64,000 bases of DNA from assembly GCA_947491985.1 (NCBI GenBank), contig CANLLR010000005.1, forward strand, positions 39,763 to 103,762, in the 5' to 3' direction. The DNA is from Flavobacteriaceae bacterium (GTDB taxonomy: Bacteria; Bacteroidota; Bacteroidia; Flavobacteriales; Flavobacteriaceae). How positions within the stretch are numbered: the first letter of the stretch is position 1; each line of letters starts with the position of its first letter. A program made the position numbers and the translations under genes. Of this stretch, positions 17,530 through 27,181 are shown piece after piece. Under the pieces are notes generated by a model that was not told the origin of the DNA, searched no databases, and worked only from the letters and a program-made list of their open reading frames with translations.

Positions 17530-20500
17530 TTATTCATTCACCAAAACCCATTCGCCACTCGCAATAATGCTTTCGGCTTTTTTGTATTTCATACTTTCGG
17601 TTTTACCGCTCATTACATGTTTAACGGTTACCGTATCGTTACGGTTTATTTTTGGCATTTCACGTACTATTGTTTCAGTAACTTGACGTTGTTGCGTTTG
17701 ACCCACCTCGCGATTGGCTTCCTCGCTGCTTTGAATTTCGTCACGCGATTCGGTATAATTTTCCTTTTGACGGACTTGTTTTGCCTCTTGAATGTTGTTG
17801 TTTTGTTGTGGTAAATCGCCTTTAAACAAGAACGAAATCACTTCTTTATTCACACCATCTAACATGGCTCTAAACAATTTAAAGGCTTCAAATTTGTAAA
17901 TAAGCAACGGGTCTTTTTGTTCGTGAACCGCTAATTGCACCGATTGTTTCAATTCGTCCATTTTGCGCAAATGCTTTTTCCAAGCTTCATCGACTATAGC
18001 TAAAGTGATGTTTTTTTCAAAATCGGAAACCAATTGTTTTCCATTACTTTCAAAGGCTTTTTTCAAATTGGTTACCACATTGAGTGATTTTATTCCGTCA
18101 GAAAAAGGTACGATAATGCGTTCAAATTTATTGCCTTCTTTTTGATATACATCAGCTACAATTGGAAACGCTTCGCGAGCACTTCTTTCTGTTTTTTCGG
18201 TATAATACACCAAAGCTGCTTTGTACACTTTTCCGGTAAGTTCCATTTCAGAAAGTTTATCAAACTCGCTAGCAGTTACTGGTGATGTGATAGAAAAATA
18301 ACGAATCAATTCGAATTCAAAATTCTTAAAATCGTTAGATCCTTTATTTTCACCCACAATTACCTCGCAGGTGTCATACATCATGTTGGCGATATCGAGT
18401 TTCAAACGTTCTCCGTGCAGTGCATGGCGACGACGTTTGTAAACTACTTCACGTTGCGCGTTCATTACGTCATCGTATTCTAACAATCGTTTACGCGTAC
18501 CAAAGTTATTTTCTTCGACTTTTTTCTGCGCTCTTTCTATCGATTTGGTCATCATCGAATGCTGAATCACTTCCCCTTCTTTCAATCCCATTCGGTCCAT
18601 GATTTTAGCCACTCTATCCGAACCAAACAATCGCATCAAGTTATCTTCTAACGACACATAGAATTGCGAACTTCCAGGATCTCCTTGACGACCTGCGCGA
18701 CCACGCAACTGACGGTCAACACGACGTGAATCGTGACGTTCAGTACCAATAATTGCTAATCCACCAGCCGCTTTCACTTCTGGAGATAATTTGATATCGG
18801 TTCCACGACCTGCCATATTGGTAGCGATGGTTACCACGCCCGATTTTCCGGCTTCTTCTACAATTTGAGCTTCTTGCTTGTGCATTTTAGCATTCAAAAC
18901 GTTGTGCGCAACACCTCTAATTTTAAGCATTCGACTTAATAATTCAGAGATTTCTACCGAAGTGGTACCAATTAAAACAGGTCTTCCTGCTTGGGATAAT
19001 TGGGTTACATCTTCAATAACCGCATTGAATTTTTCACGTACCGAACGGTAAATCAAATCTTCTTTATCTACTCTTGACATTGGACGGTTCGTTGGAATTT
19101 CAACAACATCCAATTTGTAAATTTGCCAAAGTTCGCCTGCTTCAGTCACGGCTGTTCCAGTCATACCCGCCAACTTGCTGTACATTCTGAAGTAGTTTTG
19201 AAGTGTAATGGTGGCAAAGGTTTGTGTTGCCGCTTCAATGGTTACTTGTTCTTTGGCTTCAATCGCTTGGTGCAATCCGTCAGAATAACGACGACCGTCC
19301 ATGATACGACCAGTTTGTTCATCAACAATCAAAATTTTATTGTCCATGATAACGTATTCTACATCTTTTTCAAAAAGGGTATAGGCTTTTAAAAGTTGTG
19401 TAAGCGTGTGAATTCGTTCGCTTTTTACACCGAAATCTTGGAACAATTTTTCTTTTGCTTCGGCTTCGGCATCTTTTTCCAAGTTTTGTTTTTCGATAGC
19501 CGCGATTTCGGTCCCAATATCTGGAAGGATAAAGAAATTTTCGTCGGTGTCTTGCGATAAGAATTTGATTCCGTTATCGGTCAATTCTACTTGATTGTTC
19601 TTTTCTTCAATGACAAAATACATCGCTTGATCCACTTCTGGCATTTTGCGGTTGTTGTCTTGCATGTATTCGTTTTCGGTTTTTTGCAAAAGTGCTTTTA
19701 CACCTTCTTCACTTAAAAACTTGATTAACGCTTTGTTTTTTGGTAACGAACGGTAGGCACGTAACAATTGAAATCCACCGTCTTTCGTGTTGCCTTCTTT
19801 GATTAATTTTTTTGCTTCTGCCAAGAAACCATTCGCCAATTGACGTTGCAAATTGAATAAGTTTTCTACTTTAGGCTTCAATTCGGTGAATTCGTGACGG
19901 TCGCCATCCGGAACCGGACCAGAAATAATCAGCGGTGTTCTGGCATCGTCAATCAAAACCGAATCGACCTCATCGACGATGGCAAAATTGTGCTTGCGTT
20001 GTACCAAATCTTCTGGAGCATGCGCCATGTTATCTCTAAGGTAATCGAAACCAAATTCGTTGTTCGTTCCGTAGGTAATATCGGCTTCGTAGGCTTTTCT
20101 ACGCGCATCTGAATTGGGTTGGTGGTTGTCGATACAATCAACAGTCAATCCGTGGAATTCAAATAAAGGCGCTTTCCAAGTACTATCACGTTTGGCCAAA
20201 TAATCATTCACGGTTACCAAATGCACTCCATTTCCGGTTAAGGCATTCAAATAGAGTGGAAGAGTAGCTACTAAGGTTTTTCCTTCTCCTGTTTGCATTT
20301 CCGAAATTTTACCTTCGTGAAGCACTATACCACCAATTAATTGTACATCGTAATGCACCATGTCCCAAGTGATTTGTTTTCCGGCAGCATTCCAAGAATT
20401 TGACCAAGTAGACGTATCACCATCTAAAGTGATATATGGTTTTGTAGACGATAATTCGCGGTCTTTTGGAGTTGCTGTAACAGTAATTGAAGTATTCTCT

Positions 20501-20871
20501 TTAAAACGTTTGGCAGTTTCTTTAATCACAGCAAAAGCTTCAGGAAGAATTTCTTTTAAAACTTTTTCAGATATTTCGTAGGCTTCTTTTTCAAGGGCAT
20601 CAATAGCGTTGTAGATGTCTTCTCTTTGATCGATATCTTCTGTAGCTTCTGCTTCTGCTTTTTTAGTTGCGATTTCTGCATCTTGTGCCGCACGAGCTTG
20701 TTTTATTTTTTCTTTAAAAGCAGCAGTTTTGGCCCGCAATTCATCGTGTGAAATGGAGCTTAACGTAGGCTCAATAGCTTTTATTTTCGTAATATAATGT
20801 TGGGTAGCTTGAACGTCTTTTTGCGACTTATCGCCTACAAAAGCTTTGATAATGCTATTAATAAAACTCAT
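17530..20871 (-). CDS. secA: preprotein translocase subunit SecA
   Basis: MSFINSIIKAFVGDKSQKD...; GEGKTLVATLPLYLNAL, VDEVDSVLIDDARTPLIISGP, TNMAGRGTDIKL, RQLRGRAGRQGDPG; start ATG at 20871. Confidence 0.98.
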   Translation of the reverse strand: MSFINSIIKAFVGDKSQKDVQATQHYITKIKAIEPTLSSISHDELRAKTAAFKEKIKQARAAQDAEIATKKAEAEATEDIDQREDIYNAIDALEKEAYEISEKVLKEILPEAFAVIKETAKRFKENTSITVTATPKDRELSSTKPYITLDGDTSTWSNSWNAAGKQITWDMVHYDVQLIGGIVLHEGKISEMQTGEGKTLVATLPLYLNALTGNGVHLVTVNDYLAKRDSTWKAPLFEFHGLTVDCIDNHQPNSDARRKAYEADITYGTNNEFGFDYLRDNMAHAPEDLVQRKHNFAIVDEVDSVLIDDARTPLIISGPVPDGDRHEFTELKPKVENLFNLQRQLANGFLAEAKKLIKEGNTKDGGFQLLRAYRSLPKNKALIKFLSEEGVKALLQKTENEYMQDNNRKMPEVDQAMYFVIEEKNNQVELTDNGIKFLSQDTDENFFILPDIGTEIAAIEKQNLEKDAEAEAKEKLFQDFGVKSERIHTLTQLLKAYTLFEKDVEYVIMDNKILIVDEQTGRIMDGRRYSDGLHQAIEAKEQVTIEAATQTFATITLQNYFRMYSKLAGMTGTAVTEAGELWQIYKLDVVEIPTNRPMSRVDKEDLIYRSVREKFNAVIEDVTQLSQAGRPVLIGTTSVEISELLSRMLKIRGVAHNVLNAKMHKQEAQIVEEAGKSGVVTIATNMAGRGTDIKLSPEVKAAGGLAIIGTERHDSRRVDRQLRGRAGRQGDPGSSQFYVSLEDNLMRLFGSDRVAKIMDRMGLKEGEVIQHSMMTKSIERAQKKVEENNFGTRKRLLEYDDVMNAQREVVYKRRRHALHGERLKLDIANMMYDTCEVIVGENKGSNDFKNFEFELIRYFSITSPVTASEFDKLSEMELTGKVYKAALVYYTEKTERSAREAFPIVADVYQKEGNKFERIIVPFSDGIKSLNVVTNLKKAFESNGKQLVSDFEKNITLAIVDEAWKKHLRKMDELKQSVQLAVHEQKDPLLIYKFEAFKLFRAMLDGVNKEVISFLFKGDLPQQNNNIQEAKQVRQKENYTESRDEIQSSEEANREVGQTQQRQVTETIVREMPKINRNDTVTVKHVMSGKTESMKYKKAESIIASGEWVLVNE

Positions 20872-20958
20872 AATGGTTTTTAATTTAAAGGTGTGCAAAT
20901 TTAAACAAAAAAAAAGCCCCTAAGGAGACTTTCTTTCTTTGTAATTGTTTATTTCTTG

Positions 20959-21180
20959 TTAATATTCATCCTCGTTCCAAAGATAATCTTCGTCGGTTGG
21001 ATAATCTGGCCATATTTCTTCCATTGATTCGTATATTTCGCCTTCATCTTCAATTGATTGAAGATTTTCTACCACTTCTAACGGAGCTCCTGCTCTGATA
21101 GCGTAGTCAATAAGCTCATCTTTGGTTGCTGGCCATGGTGCATCGCTTAAATAAGATGCTAATTCTAATGTCCAATACAT
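20959..21180 (-). CDS. DUF2795 domain-containing protein
   Basis: 73 aa, MYWTLELASYLSDAPWPATKDELIDYAIRAGAPLEVVENLQSIED. Confidence 0.85.
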   Translation of the reverse strand: MYWTLELASYLSDAPWPATKDELIDYAIRAGAPLEVVENLQSIEDEGEIYESMEEIWPDYPTDEDYLWNEDEY

Positions 21181-21280
21181 CTGCTTCGATTTTATAATTT
21201 ATGCAAAAATAAATTTATTACTGAAAAAGTCAAGTAAAAAATGATTTATTTTATAGTTAAAGTTAAGAACGTCTTTATTA

Positions 21281-21415
21281 GTATTCAGTTTTCAGTGTTC
21301 AGTATTCAGTTTTATATTGTTTGTAAAACATAAATTTTCTAAAAATGAACTCTGAAAAAGCAGTATTTGATACGTTACGTTTTTACTGGCGACTGATCAC
21401 TGCCAACTGATCACT
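21281..21415. repeat. TTCAGT-type array with matching inverted half
   Basis: gtattcagttttcagtgttcagtattcagttt at 21281-21312 and actgatcactgccaactgatcact at 21392-21415. Confidence 0.7.
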
Positions 21416-21983
21416 ATTTCCTCGGAATCCATTTTACTTCGTCTGCGTTCAGGTCTAAAGTCAACTTCCGTGCCAAGACAAAAAGGTAGTCAGAAAGTCG
21501 GTTGAGGTACTTAATAACCATTTCGTCTGTTGGCTCTATGTCATTTAAATGTACTGCTAAACGTTCGGCACGTCGACACACACAGCGTGCAATATGACAA
21601 TATGACACAGTAGTATGACCACCAGGCAAAACAAAGTGGGTCATCGGAGGCAATTGGGTTTCCATGGTATCGATTTCATTTTCTAAAAATAGAATATCGC
21701 TTTCCTGAATGCCTAGGTTTTGCAAGCGTTTTTCGCCATTTTTGAGGGTTTCTTTTTCGGGAGGCGTGGCAAGTATGGCGCCGACGGTAAATAGGCGGTC
21801 TTGGACTTCGATCAAAACGTTTTTATACAAAACGTTTATTTCTTGGTCGCGAATGAGTCCGATGTGCGAATTTAATTCATCTACCGTACCGTAACTTTCA
21901 ATGCGAATGTGGTGTTTAGAAACGCGTGTGCCTCCGAAAAGTGCGGTAGTTCCGGTGTCGCCGGTTTTGGTGTATACTTTCAT
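21414..21983 (-). CDS. cob(I)alamin adenosyltransferase, PduO type
   Basis: Start MKVYTKTGDTGTTALFGGTRVSKHHIRIESYGTVDELNSHIG (ATG 21983); FVLPGG, ARCVCRRAERL, YLNRLSDYLFVLAR. Confidence 0.93.
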   Translation of the reverse strand: MKVYTKTGDTGTTALFGGTRVSKHHIRIESYGTVDELNSHIGLIRDQEINVLYKNVLIEVQDRLFTVGAILATPPEKETLKNGEKRLQNLGIQESDILFLENEIDTMETQLPPMTHFVLPGGHTTVSYCHIARCVCRRAERLAVHLNDIEPTDEMVIKYLNRLSDYLFVLARKLTLDLNADEVKWIPRK

Positions 21984-22083
21984 GCAAATTTTATATTTTA
22001 GATTTTTAGATTTTAGATTCGCATCTAACTCCATAAATTGAATTTGATTTTCAAAGGTAACAAAAATTAGAATGGATTGTTGT

Positions 22084-22156
22084 CTAGCCCTGATGGAGCG
22101 GTTATCCTTTGTGAAGTATGAACAAAGATAATAGTGACAGCAGGAATAACGCTCAC
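22084..22156 (+). repeat. dispersed structured intergenic element, copy B
   Basis: CTAGCCCTGATGGAGCGGTTATCCTTTGTGAAGTATGAACAAAGATAATAGTGACAGCAGGAATAACGCTCAC. Confidence 0.6.
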
Positions 22157-22186
22157 TGATAAAGCCCAAGCCTTTTGCTACAAATT

Positions 22187-22885
22187 TTATAAATGATTTG
22201 CGTTGAGCGTATCGCTTTCAATCTTTCCGTCTCGCAAACGGATTACTCGATGGGCATATTGGGCGATGTCTTCTTCGTGCGTCACCAAAATTACGGTGTT
22301 GCCATTTTTGTGAATGTCGTTGAACAAATTCATGATTTCGACCGAAGTTTTACTGTCGAGATTACCGGTTGGCTCATCGGCCAAAATGATGGATGGATTG
22401 TTGACTAAAGCTCTGGCAATGGCGACTCTTTGTCGCTGACCACCAGATAATTGGTTGGGTTGGTGGTCCATTCGATCGGCGAGATTCACTTGAGTCAATA
22501 CTTCGGTAGCTCTTTTATTGCGTTCGGATTTGGAATAGCCTGCGTACACCATGGGTAATGCCACATTGTCTAAAGCCGTGGTTCGTGGCAAAAGGTTGAA
22601 GGTTTGAAAAACAAATCCGATTTCTTTGTTGCGAATTTCGGCTAAATCGTCGTCGTGCATCTGACTCACGTCTTTTCCGTTCAGTATATACGTTCCAGAA
22701 GTGGGCGTGTCTAAGCAACCTAAAAGGTTCATTAAAGTCGATTTTCCGGAACCTGACGGACCCATTAAAGCGACATATTCGCCTTTGTTGATTTGCAAAT
22801 CGATGCCTTTTAGTACGTTGATGATTTCGCTACCCAGAACGAAATCTCGTTTTATATTGGTTATGTTTATTAATGGTTGCGCCAT
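22187..22885 (-). CDS. ABC transporter ATP-binding protein (LolD/MacB-like)
   Basis: [57 protein letters not shown]. Confidence 0.95.
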   Translation of the reverse strand: MAQPLINITNIKRDFVLGSEIINVLKGIDLQINKGEYVALMGPSGSGKSTLMNLLGCLDTPTSGTYILNGKDVSQMHDDDLAEIRNKEIGFVFQTFNLLPRTTALDNVALPMVYAGYSKSERNKRATEVLTQVNLADRMDHQPNQLSGGQRQRVAIARALVNNPSIILADEPTGNLDSKTSVEIMNLFNDIHKNGNTVILVTHEEDIAQYAHRVIRLRDGKIESDTLNANHL

Positions 22886-22947
22886 TATGGAGTACGAATT
22901 AAAAATTAGGAATTACGAATTTTGTTTGTAAAAATATAAAAATATGA

Positions 22948-23076
22948 TTAATTGACGTGCTGTAACCATTGTCCGAATGCATATCCGGCTTTGGCGATGG
23001 TGATGATTCCCAAAATTACAACAAATGGCAACAAAAAATGAAATTCTTTTGACTTTAAGAAATTAGATTTTTCCAT
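22948..23076 (-). CDS. 42-aa single-TM small protein
   Basis: Below the ORF-track cutoff; MEKSNFLKSKEFHFLLPFVVILGIITIAKAGYAFGQWLQHVN* from ATG at 23076. Confidence 0.6.
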   Translation of the reverse strand: MEKSNFLKSKEFHFLLPFVVILGIITIAKAGYAFGQWLQHVN

Positions 23077-23127
23077 ACCGATTGATTTATCGTAATAAGT
23101 AGTTTGAAACTTGAATTTGTTACAACT

Positions 23128-23907
23128 TCAAACACGAATGGTAAAATGCTCTTTTTTTTGTTCGGTTCTAAAGAAAACAAATCCCCATTGAAACGTATCA
23201 ATCGCCACAGTCACTTTGGGATGGTTTTGGATGAATTTCCATGCGTCTTCCATGTCTGAACTCCAATGAATGTCGTCGAAAATCCAAACGGTTTCGTTGC
23301 TAATCGATGGAAGTAAAGCGTTGAAATAAGCTATGGTAGCTTGTTTTGAATGGTTGCCGTCGAAATAAATAAGTTGGCAGCGTTCAGTATTAAGTTGGCA
23401 GTTATTTAAATAGTGCATAAATTCGCCAGTTACAAATTCAATGTTCTGTAAATCTTGCAATTGACATTGCTTTTTTGCAATTGCGATGGTATTCGGACAT
23501 CCTTCTAACGTGGTGATTTTTGCTTTTGAATTTCCCAAGGCTAATGCCGATGTTGCCAATCCCAAAGAAGTTCCAATTTCTAAAATGGTTGTTGGTTGAA
23601 AATATTGAACGATTCGGAACAACAATTCGGCTCTTTTAGACGAAATACCAGCGTTTTTTGCAATTTGATTTATGACGCGCGTGTTGCTTTTGAAAACTTT
23701 CGAACCTGCACCGAAATCGGTGACTTCGATGGTGTTTTTGTTTTGTAAAAGTTGGTTTCGGTAGTCTTTTAAAAGTAAATATTCGGGATGTTTTTGTTTG
23801 TCGTAAAAACACTTCATTACCAAATCAAACACAAAAGGCGAATGAACTCCGTGTTGATTTTTGGAGTGCCAGAGGTAGGATATGTAAGTTTGTATTTGAA
23901 ATACCAT
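23128..23907 (-). CDS. SAM-dependent O-methyltransferase-like protein
   Basis: TTILEIGTSLGLATSALALGNSKAKITTLEGCPNTIAIAKK, LIYFDGNHSKQAT. Confidence 0.85.
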   Translation of the reverse strand: MVFQIQTYISYLWHSKNQHGVHSPFVFDLVMKCFYDKQKHPEYLLLKDYRNQLLQNKNTIEVTDFGAGSKVFKSNTRVINQIAKNAGISSKRAELLFRIVQYFQPTTILEIGTSLGLATSALALGNSKAKITTLEGCPNTIAIAKKQCQLQDLQNIEFVTGEFMHYLNNCQLNTERCQLIYFDGNHSKQATIAYFNALLPSISNETVWIFDDIHWSSDMEDAWKFIQNHPKVTVAIDTFQWGFVFFRTEQKKEHFTIRV

Positions 23908-23913
23908 TTTTAA

Positions 23914-23974
23914 AGTGTTCAGTGTTCAGTGTTCAGTGTTCAGAACTGTCAACTGAGCACTGAGCACTGCCAAC
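23914..23974. repeat. GTGTTCAGT array with ACTGAGCAC inverted half
   Basis: (gtgttcagt)n at about 23915-23943 then aactgtcaactgagcactgagcactgccaact. Confidence 0.8.
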
Positions 23975-23979
23975 TCATT

Positions 23980-25839
23980 TCATTCCATTTTTGACGAAAG
24001 TTCAAACCAACGTTCTTCTTTAACTTCCATAGCTTGAATCACTTTTTGTAATTCGTTGGCTTTGGTTTCGATTTCCGTATCGGTTACTTTTCCATCTGAA
24101 AAAAGTTGTTCAATTTGTTTCTTCTCGTATTCTAAATCCTTGATTTCTTTTTCTAATTTGTTGAATTCTTTTTGCTCGTTGAACGACAATCCCGCCGAAA
24201 TGGTTTTCACTTGCTTCCAATTGTTTTTTTCTTTCGAATCGTCTTTTGATACAGGTTCAGCCGAATCTTCATATGCTCTGAAATCGGAGTAATTTCCTGG
24301 AAAGTTTTCTACAATTCCATTGCCACGAAACACAAACAAATCGTCGACAATCTTATCCATAAAATAACGGTCGTGCGAAACCACCAACAAACAACCCGGA
24401 AAATCCAATAAAAAGCTTTCCAATACATTAAGTGTAATAATATCCAAATCATTGGTAGGCTCATCCAAAATTAAGAAATTCGGATTCTGAATCAAAACCG
24501 TACACAAATACAACCGCTTCAATTCGCCACCACTCAATTTCTCAACAAAATCGTATTGCTTTTTGCTATCAAATAAAAACCTTTCGAGCAATTGTGAGGC
24601 AGAAATAATTTTTCCTTTGGTAAGCGGAATGTATTCGCCGTATTCTTTAATAATATCAATGACGCGTTGGCCTGGTTTTGGATTGATACCGCTTTGCGTG
24701 TAATACCCAATTTTGATGGTGTCTCCCGTAATTACTTTGCCGCCATCCACCGAAATGGTTTTGGTCAACATGTTTAAAAACGTCGATTTTCCAGTTCCGT
24801 TTTTGCCTATGATTCCGATTCGAGCGCCACGTTGAAAATCGTAACTGAAATTTTCTAAAATCACTTTGTCGCCAAAGCGTTTCGAAATTTTGTGCAGTTC
24901 GATAATTTTACTTCCCAAACGCTCCATGTTGATTTCGAGTTCGACTACATTTTCCTTGCGTCGGCTTTCGGCTTTTTCTTTAATCACATAAAAATCATCT
25001 TGTCGCGATTTCGATTTGGTCGTTCTTGCTTTGGGTTGACGACGCATCCAAGCCAATTCTTTTACAAAAAGGTTTTGTGCTTTGTCGATACTCGCATTTT
25101 CAGAAGCCAAACGTTCGTCTTTTTTCTCTAAATAATACGAATAATTGCCTTTGTATTGGAATAATTTTCCGTTATCCAATTCGATGATTTCGTTGCAAAC
25201 GCGCTCTAAAAAGAAACGGTCGTGCGTGACCATAAACAACGTAATATTTTCTTTAGCAAAATAACTTTCTAACCATTCAATCATCTCCAAATCGAGGTGA
25301 TTCGTAGGTTCATCCAAGATTAATAAGTCGGGACGGTTGATTAAAATAATCGCCAAAGACAATCGTTTTTTTTGCCCACCCGAAAGGTTTTTGACTTTCA
25401 ACTTAAAATCTTCCAACTTTAATTTGAACAAAATTTGCTTGAATTGTGTTTCAAAATCCCAGGCATTATGACGGTCCATATCGTCAAATGCTTTTTCGTA
25501 CGCATCAGTGTCATCTGGGTTTTCGAGTGCTTTTTCGTACCGCTCAATGACGTGTAGAATTTCGTTATCCGAAGCGAAAATACTTTCTTCAATCGTGAGT
25601 TCATCTTGTAAATTGGCTGTTTGCGATAAAAACGCCATTTTAATTTCCTTACGAATCACCACTTGCCCTGTATCGGGTTGGTCGTCACCATTTAGGATTT
25701 TCATGATGCACGTTTTTCCAGAACCATTTTTGGCGATAAAGGCAATTTTTTGGTCTTTGTTAATGCCAAAAGAAAGGTCTTTGAACAAAGTTCTTTCGCC
25801 AAATGATTTGGATATATTTTCTACAGAAAGGTAATTCAT
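23980..25839 (-). CDS. ABC-F family ATP-binding protein (Uup-like)
   Basis: Two ABC domains, GKNGTGKSTFLNML / LSGGELKRLYL / FLILDEPTNDLD; C-terminal coiled coil. Confidence 0.93.
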   Translation of the reverse strand: MNYLSVENISKSFGERTLFKDLSFGINKDQKIAFIAKNGSGKTCIMKILNGDDQPDTGQVVIRKEIKMAFLSQTANLQDELTIEESIFASDNEILHVIERYEKALENPDDTDAYEKAFDDMDRHNAWDFETQFKQILFKLKLEDFKLKVKNLSGGQKKRLSLAIILINRPDLLILDEPTNHLDLEMIEWLESYFAKENITLFMVTHDRFFLERVCNEIIELDNGKLFQYKGNYSYYLEKKDERLASENASIDKAQNLFVKELAWMRRQPKARTTKSKSRQDDFYVIKEKAESRRKENVVELEINMERLGSKIIELHKISKRFGDKVILENFSYDFQRGARIGIIGKNGTGKSTFLNMLTKTISVDGGKVITGDTIKIGYYTQSGINPKPGQRVIDIIKEYGEYIPLTKGKIISASQLLERFLFDSKKQYDFVEKLSGGELKRLYLCTVLIQNPNFLILDEPTNDLDIITLNVLESFLLDFPGCLLVVSHDRYFMDKIVDDLFVFRGNGIVENFPGNYSDFRAYEDSAEPVSKDDSKEKNNWKQVKTISAGLSFNEQKEFNKLEKEIKDLEYEKKQIEQLFSDGKVTDTEIETKANELQKVIQAMEVKEERWFELSSKME

Positions 25840-25960
25840 GAAATTAATTTGAAAATTTGAAAATGTATCAATTTAAAATTGATAGTGTGCAAAAGTACTA
25901 TTTTAAAATGTTTCCCCCATTTCCAAATCTACAAATCTTTAAATTTTAAAATTTTAAAAT

Positions 25961-25968
25961 TATCTTTG
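25961..25968 (+). promoter_or_regulatory. Bacteroidota -7 promoter element 4 bp before the start codon
   Basis: TATCTTTG followed by CCCCATG (ATG 25973). Confidence 0.45.
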
Positions 25969-25972
25969 CCCC

Positions 25973-27106
25973 ATGCAATTATCCGTCATCATTCTTAACT
26001 TCAACGTGCGCTATTTTTTAGAGCAATGTGTTTTAAGTGTTCAAAAAGCACTTGAAGGTATTGAAGGTGAAATTATTATTGTTGATAACAACTCGTCTGA
26101 CGATAGTTGTGCGATGATGCACGAGCGTTTTCCTCAAATAAAACTACTACAAAATAAAGAAAATGTTGGTTTCCCAAAAGGGAATAATATCGGAGTGGCA
26201 CAAGCAAAAGGCGAGTATATTTGTATTTTAAATCCCGATACGGTCGTTGCAGAAGATACGTTTACAAAAGTATTAGCCTTTGCCAAAACCAAAGCCAATT
26301 TAGGCATCGTTGGGTGTAAATTAATTGACGGCACCGGGAATTTTTTACCCGAAAGCAAACGCGGAATTCCAACACCTTGGGTGGCGTTTACAAAAATTTT
26401 CGGATTGTATAAGGTCTTTCCGAAAAACAAATGGTTCAACCAATATTATGCGCAACATATTTCAGAAAATGAAACGGGAAAAGTCGAAATTCTCGTTGGT
26501 GCGTTTATGGTCATGCAACGAAATTTGTACAACGAAATTGGCGGTTTTGACGAAAATTGTTTTATGTATTCCGACGATATCGACTTAAGTTATATGGTGC
26601 TAAAAAAGGGTAAATCGAATTATTATTTGCATGAAACCACAGTGATTCATTACAAAGGTGAAAGCACCATTCGTGACGGAAAGTACATGAAGCGTTTTCA
26701 AGAAGCTATGAATTTCTTTTATAAAAAGCATTTCAACAAATCGGTTATTTTTGATATTTTTATGAAAATGGGAAGTGTCGTTTTTTTATTCTTTAAAAAA
26801 CAGCAACAGAAAAACAGCACAAGAGTTATTGACAAGTATGTTTTTTTTACTAAAGAAAAAACTAATTTAAACCTATCGAAACCCTTAGATTACTATGCTG
26901 ATTTTAATTCATTTTATGATAGTTCAACTGTAAATTATGAAATTATTTTCGATGCAAAATCATTCAAAAACAAAGAGATAATAGGTTTTATGTCAACATT
27001 TAAATCGAAAAATATCACTTTTAAAAATTATATTGATGGTACTAATTTTTTAGTTGGAAGCAATAACGCAAACGATATAGGTCAAATAATAATTTGTGAA
27101 AATTAG
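25973..27106 (+). CDS. family 2 glycosyltransferase
   Basis: LSVIILNFNVRYFLEQCVLSV, IIIVDNNSSDDS, LNPDTVV, GGFDENCFMYSDDIDLSYMVLKKG. Confidence 0.93.
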   Translation: MQLSVIILNFNVRYFLEQCVLSVQKALEGIEGEIIIVDNNSSDDSCAMMHERFPQIKLLQNKENVGFPKGNNIGVAQAKGEYICILNPDTVVAEDTFTKVLAFAKTKANLGIVGCKLIDGTGNFLPESKRGIPTPWVAFTKIFGLYKVFPKNKWFNQYYAQHISENETGKVEILVGAFMVMQRNLYNEIGGFDENCFMYSDDIDLSYMVLKKGKSNYYLHETTVIHYKGESTIRDGKYMKRFQEAMNFFYKKHFNKSVIFDIFMKMGSVVFLFFKKQQQKNSTRVIDKYVFFTKEKTNLNLSKPLDYYADFNSFYDSSTVNYEIIFDAKSFKNKEIIGFMSTFKSKNITFKNYIDGTNFLVGSNNANDIGQIIICEN

Positions 27107-27181
27107 TGCAATTCGTGTTTTCTTTTACTAATTTTGCATTCTGAAACTACGGAACAAATAACACACAACTTTAGTTACACT

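Noticed and set aside
21984-22169. N-terminal extension of the cobalamin adenosyltransferase ORF
   Set aside because: The conserved PduO-type start is MKVYTKTGDTGT at 21983; the extension covers intergenic element copy B.
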